Positions 60,082 to 64,000 of a stretch of 64,000 nt of DNA are shown here, piece by piece (the first letter of the stretch is position 1; every line of letters begins with the position of its first letter). The stretch comes from Pseudomonadota bacterium (GTDB taxonomy: Bacteria; Pseudomonadota; Alphaproteobacteria; Rhizobiales; Xanthobacteraceae), in NCBI GenBank assembly GCA_023422775.1, contig JAFAGM010000123.1:1-64000 (forward strand). The letters run 5' to 3'. The position numbers and the translations under genes were made by a program. The notes under the pieces were generated by a model that worked only from the letters and a program-made list of their open reading frames with translations, was not told where the DNA came from and made no database searches.

Positions 60082-60808
60082 TCTTGCCATCGAAGGCCTC
60101 GATGCCGGCTACGGCGCCGTCAAGGCGCTGCGCGGCGTCACGCTCCATGTCGAGGCCGGCGAGACCGTCGCGCTGCTCGGCACCAATGGCAATGGCAAGA
60201 GCACGCTGATGAAATGCGTCATGGGCCTGGTCCGTCCCGATCGCGGCCGGCTGTCGCTTTCGATCGACGGGCATGCCCACGATCTGGCAAGGCTCTCGCC
60301 CGAGGCGATCGTCGATCTCGGCGTGGCGCTGGTGCCGGAGGGGCGGCGGCTGTTCCCCAAGCTGACGGTGACGGAAAACCTGATGCTCGGCGCTTTCCGC
60401 AAGGCCGCCCGTTCGACGATCGATGGTAACCTCGCGCTCGTCTTCGAGACCTTTCCGGTGCTGAAGGAGCGTCGCAACCAGCTTGCCGGCACCATGTCGG
60501 GCGGCCAGCAGCAGATGCTCGCGATTGCGCGCGCGCTGATGTCTTCCCCGCGGCTGCTGCTGATCGACGAGCCGTCGGTCGGGCTGTCCCCGCTGTTGGT
60601 GTCGCAGACCATCGCCAAGATCGGCGAACTCAAGCAGCGTGTCGGCCTGACGGTGCTGATGGCGGAGCAGAATTTCAACCAGGCGATCCGGATCGCCGAT
60701 CGCGGCTACATCATCGTCCATGGCGAGATCGCGGTTGCCGCGCGGTCGGTCGACGAGTTGAAAGCCAACGACATCGTCAAAAGGCTCTATCTCGGCGGTG
60801 TCGCCTGA
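60071..60808 (+). CDS. Branched-chain amino acid-type ABC ATPase (LivF-like)
   Basis: The 245-residue ATPase has Walker A GTNGNGKST, LVPEGRRLFPKLTVTENLMLG (LivF trademark), signature MSGGQQQMLAIARAL and Walker B LLLIDEPSVGLS. It starts with TTG at 60071, supported by a perfect AGGAGG six bases upstream inside the end of livG. It completes a five-gene SBP-permease-permease-ATPase-ATPase operon. Confidence 0.93.
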   Translation: MALSLAIEGLDAGYGAVKALRGVTLHVEAGETVALLGTNGNGKSTLMKCVMGLVRPDRGRLSLSIDGHAHDLARLSPEAIVDLGVALVPEGRRLFPKLTVTENLMLGAFRKAARSTIDGNLALVFETFPVLKERRNQLAGTMSGGQQQMLAIARALMSSPRLLLIDEPSVGLSPLLVSQTIAKIGELKQRVGLTVLMAEQNFNQAIRIADRGYIIVHGEIAVAARSVDELKANDIVKRLYLGGVA

Positions 60809-60949
60809 CGAATATGACGGGATCGTGTACCCGTTCCGATGCGTCCTTGATGTTTTTTGCGTCGTGCCGATTTTGCAGTCTCGCCTGTCGCGCTCTGTTA
60901 CCCCATAATCCCGCGACCGTGCGAGACGAAGAACAAAGAAGGGGCAGCC

Positions 60950-61690
60950 ATGAAGATCAATGATGTCAGGCGAACCGCCTATGCGATGCCGCTGACCAAC
61001 CCGGCGTTTCCACGGGGGCCGTATCGCTTCTTCAACCGGGAATATTTCATCATTACCTACCGCACCGATCCCGACGTGCTCGCCGCCGTGGTGCCGGAGC
61101 CGCTGGAAGTAGCGGAACCGGTCGTGAAGTACGAGTTCATCCGCATGCCCGACTCCACCGGTTTCGGCGACTACACCGAAACCGGGCAGGTGATTCCGGT
61201 CCGCTTCAAGGGCGAGGAGGGCGTCTACGTCCAGTCGATGTATCTGGACGACGAGGGGCCGATTGCCGGTGGCCGCGAGTTGTGGGGATTTCCCAAGAAA
61301 CTGGCCTCGCCGAAAATCGTCGTCGAAAGCGACGTTCTGGTCGGCACGCTGCATTACGGCTCGGTGCTCTGCGCCTCGGCCACCATGGGCTACAAGCATC
61401 GCGCGGTCGATCACGACGCGGTGCTGAAGTCGATGAAGGCGCCGAACTTCATGCTCAAGATCATCCCGCATGTCGACGGCAGCCCGAGGGTCTGCGAACT
61501 GGTCCGCTATTGTCTCGAGGACATCACCTTGAAGGAAGCATGGTCCGGTCCGGCCGCGCTCGGCCTGTTTCCGCACGCACTCGCCGACGTGGCGCGGCTG
61601 CCGGTGCGCGAGGTGGTGTCCGCGCTGCACTGCAAGGCGGATCTGACGCTGGGACTGGGGACCGTGGCGTTCGACTACATGGCGAAGTGA
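60950..61690 (+). CDS. Acetoacetate decarboxylase family protein
   Basis: The 246-residue protein has the ADC-family core with PIAGGRELWGFPKKLASPK; Lys116 corresponds to the Schiff-base lysine of acetoacetate decarboxylase and Lys117 to its pKa-lowering neighbour. Conserved Arg and Glu residues (YEFIRMPD and the GRE motif) also fit. It may decarboxylate acetoacetate or, as in several family members, act on another 2-oxo or 3-oxo acid. It lies 141 bases after livF, with a purine-rich GAAGGGGC leader at its start, so it may form an independent transcript. Confidence 0.87.
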   Translation: MKINDVRRTAYAMPLTNPAFPRGPYRFFNREYFIITYRTDPDVLAAVVPEPLEVAEPVVKYEFIRMPDSTGFGDYTETGQVIPVRFKGEEGVYVQSMYLDDEGPIAGGRELWGFPKKLASPKIVVESDVLVGTLHYGSVLCASATMGYKHRAVDHDAVLKSMKAPNFMLKIIPHVDGSPRVCELVRYCLEDITLKEAWSGPAALGLFPHALADVARLPVREVVSALHCKADLTLGLGTVAFDYMAK

Positions 61691-61717
61691 GAGGCAGGAG
61701 CTTCTACCTGCCTGCGC

Positions 61718-61939
61718 TCACTGCGCGCCCTTGAGCTTGCACGACGTCGAGCAGGTGGTGACCACGCCGCGCTCGCAGCTGATGCATACGTCGACGCACT
61801 GCTTCATGTCCTTGGGATTGTATGGGCTGTAGAGCTTCCGGGCGCAGTTCTCCACCGAGCCCGTGACGTCGTTATTGCTCTCAGGCGTGCACGAGGCCAG
61901 TGCAGCGGCCGACAGGACAATGGCAATGATGACGCGCAT
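61718..61939 (-). CDS. Small Cys-rich lipoprotein
   Basis: The 73-residue protein has a signal with lipobox LASC (MRVIIAIVLSAAALASC, Cys17). The mature part has seven further cysteines (NCARKL, QCVDVCISCERG, TTCSTSCKLKG) in a pattern suited to metal binding or disulfides. An ATG at 61939 with GGGAG nearby is chosen over a GTG five codons upstream. I do not recognise the family. It is convergent with the acetoacetate decarboxylase gene. Confidence 0.7.
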   Translation of the reverse strand: MRVIIAIVLSAAALASCTPESNNDVTGSVENCARKLYSPYNPKDMKQCVDVCISCERGVVTTCSTSCKLKGAQ

Positions 61940-62141
61940 CTGGGTGGCTCCCACCGGGGCGCCGTCGCCTGGGAAGCAGCGGCCACGGCCCTCGGCCCTC
62001 GCGGAAATTTACCGTTCAGGATCGCGCGATTGCCTTAAGCGAGTATTACAGGAAACGTGTTCCCGGTGCGTACTTCTACGCGCCGGGAGCGGCGTAGGTC
62101 CGGTGATGTGCACTGCACTCCCCAAACGGGCGCCGGGTTCC

Positions 62142-63578
62142 CTACCGCACCAGTACGTTGCGGAACTGCCAGGGATCCGACGTGTCGATGTCTTCCGGGA
62201 ACAGGCCGGGCCGGTCGGTGAGGGGCGTCCAGTCGGTGTAATAGCCCTTCACCGGGCCGAGATACGGCATCTGGATTTCCAAGAGGCGATCGAAATCCAT
62301 CTCGTCGGCTTCGACGATGCCTTTGTTCGGGTTTTCCAGCGCCCACACCATGCCGCCGAGCACGGCGGAGGTCACCTGCAGGCCGGTGGCGTTCTGATAA
62401 GGCGCGAGTTTGCGGGTCTCTTCGATGGAGAGCTGCGAGCCGAACCAGTAGGCATTGTTGTCATGGCCGAACAGCAGCACGCCGAGTTCGTCGATGCCAT
62501 CGACGATTTCGTTCTCATCGAGGATGTGGTGCTTTTCCTGCATCTTCGCAGCGCGGCCGAACATTTCATGCAGCGACAGCACGGCGTCGTCAGCCGGATG
62601 ATAGGCATAGTGGCAGGTCGGCCGATAGATTGCCGTGCCCGATGCATCACGCACCGTGAAGTAGTCGGCGATCGAGATCGACTCGTTGTGGGTGACGAGG
62701 AAGCCATACTGCGCGCCGCGGGTCGGGCACCAGGTGCGCACGCGCGTATCGGCGCCGGGCTGCATCAGATAGATGGCGGCGCCGCAGCCGGCTTCGTGGG
62801 TACGCGCATTTTCAGGCATCCATTTTTCGTGCGTGCCCCAGCCGAGTTCGGACGGCTGCACGCCTTCCGACAGGAAACCTTCCACCGACCAGGTGTTGAC
62901 GAAGACGTCGGGCTCCTTCAGCTTCTTGGATCGCTGGGTGTCGCGCTCCGCGATGTGGATGCCCTTGACGCCGGCCTGCCGCATCAAGTCCGCCCATTCG
63001 GCCTTGGTCTTCGGCCTCGGGGCATTGAGCTTCAGATCAGCGGCGACATTGAGTAGCGCCTGCTTGACGAAAAAGGAGACCATGCCGGGATTGGCGCCAC
63101 AGCAGGAGACGGCCGTCGTCGAGCCCGCGGGCCGCGCCCTCTTGGCGGCCAGCGTCGCTTCGCGCAGGGCGTAGTTGGAGCGTGCTTCCGGGCCCTTCGA
63201 AGAATCGAAATAGAAGCCGAGCCAGGGCTCGTTGACGGTGTCGATATAAAGCGCGCCAAGCTCGTTGCAGAGCTCCATGATGTCGGTCGAGCCGGTATCG
63301 ACCGAGAGATTGACGCAGAAACCCTGGCCGCCGCCTTCGGTGAGAAGCGGGCTCAGCAAGGTGCGATAGTTGTCCCTGGTCACGGCCTGCTGGATGAATC
63401 TGACGTTGTGCTTCTCGCAATGTGCCTTGCGGCCCTCGTCCTTGGGATCGATCACCGTGATGCGCGACTTGTCGTAATCCAGATGCCGCTCGATCAAGGG
63501 CAGGGTGCCCTTGCCGATCGAGCCGAAGCCGATCATGACAATGGGGCCGGTGATTTTCGCATGGATGGGCGAGGACAT
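62142..63578 (-). CDS. hss: Homospermidine synthase
   Basis: The 478-residue protein begins with the NAD-binding GPIVMIGFGSIGKGTLPLIE and has VNLSVDTGSTDIMELCNELG, DTVNEPWLGFYFD and GANPGMVSFFVKQALL, all typical of homospermidine synthase (EC 2.5.1.44) in alphaproteobacteria. It makes homospermidine from putrescine using NAD+ in the cytoplasm. The length is normal. The 200-base gap to the lipoprotein contains no recognisable gene. The rnk gene lies upstream on the same strand with 126 bases between. Confidence 0.96.
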   Translation of the reverse strand: MSSPIHAKITGPIVMIGFGSIGKGTLPLIERHLDYDKSRITVIDPKDEGRKAHCEKHNVRFIQQAVTRDNYRTLLSPLLTEGGGQGFCVNLSVDTGSTDIMELCNELGALYIDTVNEPWLGFYFDSSKGPEARSNYALREATLAAKRARPAGSTTAVSCCGANPGMVSFFVKQALLNVAADLKLNAPRPKTKAEWADLMRQAGVKGIHIAERDTQRSKKLKEPDVFVNTWSVEGFLSEGVQPSELGWGTHEKWMPENARTHEAGCGAAIYLMQPGADTRVRTWCPTRGAQYGFLVTHNESISIADYFTVRDASGTAIYRPTCHYAYHPADDAVLSLHEMFGRAAKMQEKHHILDENEIVDGIDELGVLLFGHDNNAYWFGSQLSIEETRKLAPYQNATGLQVTSAVLGGMVWALENPNKGIVEADEMDFDRLLEIQMPYLGPVKGYYTDWTPLTDRPGLFPEDIDTSDPWQFRNVLVR

Positions 63579-63704
63579 TGGTTTTTGACTCCGAGGGACA
63601 AGGTCGAACGCGCGAGGCCCGCGCGATCAGGGAACGAACAGTGGCGGCGGATCAGGCAATACCCTGTGAATAGCCGCTAAGTTTTGCCAATCAATGTCAG
63701 GCGG

Positions 63705-64000
63705 TCAATTCGGTCCGTGGACTTCAAGGACGGTGAGGGACCTCAGTTCACCCGAGGGCGTTTCGAAGCTGATGGCCTGCCCGGCTGCGAGGCCGATCAA
63801 CGCGGCGCCGATCGGGGTCAGAACCGAGATGCGGCCCGCCGCGATGTCGGCAGACTTCGGATACACCAGCGTGACCTGCTTTTGCAGGCCTGTCACATCG
63901 TCCCTGAAAGTCACTTCGGATTCCATTCCGACGATGCCGGCGAGCGGTGCCGTATCGGGAACGACCGTCGCGCGTTCGATTTCTCGAGCCAGGAATTCGG
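63705..64000 (-). CDS. rnk: Regulator of nucleoside diphosphate kinase (Rnk), partial
   Basis: The visible C-terminal part (about 98 codons; the start is past the right edge) has LAREIERATVV, VTFRDDVTGLQKQVTLVYP, ADIAAGRISVLTPIGAALIG and LAAGQAISFETPSGELRSLTV. This is the GreA/B-like C-terminal FKBP-fold domain of Rnk. Rnk binds RNA polymerase secondary channel region weakly and affects nucleoside diphosphate kinase levels. The frame is continuous to the window end. Confidence 0.9.
   Translation of the reverse strand, partial: EFLAREIERATVVPDTAPLAGIVGMESEVTFRDDVTGLQKQVTLVYPKSADIAAGRISVLTPIGAALIGLAAGQAISFETPSGELRSLTVLEVHGPN

Overview
The window is high-GC DNA (roughly 63-65% by eye) from a Bradyrhizobium-like alphaproteobacterium (order Hyphomicrobiales). 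This rests on the gene repertoire (homospermidine synthase, an ECF41-type sigma factor, many branched-chain amino acid ABC, GMC, SDR and MBL-fold genes, a Zur-type znu operon), on GTG/TTG starts with good Shine-Dalgarno sequences, and on several families of short palindromic intergenic repeats of the kind common in Bradyrhizobium and Rhodopseudomonas. There is no phage, insertion sequence, CRISPR array or rRNA. Genus assignment is inference.

Layout. 1-5 kb: a partial PhyH-type dioxygenase, a GntR/FCD regulator, an ECF41-like sigma factor divergent from a carboxymuconolactone decarboxylase-family gene with a matching promoter, and a membrane adenylate cyclase. 4.5-14 kb: an alpha/beta hydrolase, a DNA-methyl repair protein, then a minus-strand catabolic block (enoyl-CoA hydratase, two related MBL-fold hydrolases, GST, FAH-family hydrolase, quinone oxidoreductase, atypical SDR, GMC oxidoreductase). 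14.4 kb: initiator tRNA-Met with a terminator. 14.6-17.4 kb: benzoylformate decarboxylase-like ThDP enzyme and an AraC regulator.

17.6-30.6 kb is the most distinctive region. A small secreted Gly-rich protein and a formylglycine-generating enzyme are followed by two paralogous arylsulfatases that bracket a complete MoxR-DUF58-DUF4381-BatA-BatB/TPR-BatD set. Behind the second sulfatase lie a decayed DUF1254/DUF1214 gene, a DUF3302 (YiaW-like) protein and a HlyD/YiaV-like adaptor. Together this looks like a sulfatase maturation, export and envelope-handling locus, with the divergent AraC gene as candidate regulator.

30.6-40 kb: an MBL protein with a zinc ribbon; a two-gene redox unit (2Fe-2S flavin reductase plus cytochrome b561 fused to an ethylbenzene-dehydrogenase-like heme domain); an acidic low-complexity protein divergent from a type I secretion ABC/adaptor pair whose adaptor has an unusually long cytoplasmic N-terminus. 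40-49 kb: htpG behind an RpoH-type promoter, DUF3095, DUF2147, MATE, GNAT, Fe-type sodB, crcB, a pair of half-size permeases and a lipoprotein.

49.4-55.4 kb: a repeat-rich spacer with a truncated gene, then a Zur box and an apparent zinc operon: a 62-residue His-rich membrane peptide, znuCBA, a CobW-type GTPase with a His-rich loop, a WD40 protein, then MgtC. 56-61 kb: an intradiol-dioxygenase start fragment and a branched-chain amino-acid-type ABC operon with an internal attenuator-like hairpin. 61-64 kb: acetoacetate decarboxylase family, a Cys-rich lipoprotein, homospermidine synthase and the C-terminal part of rnk.
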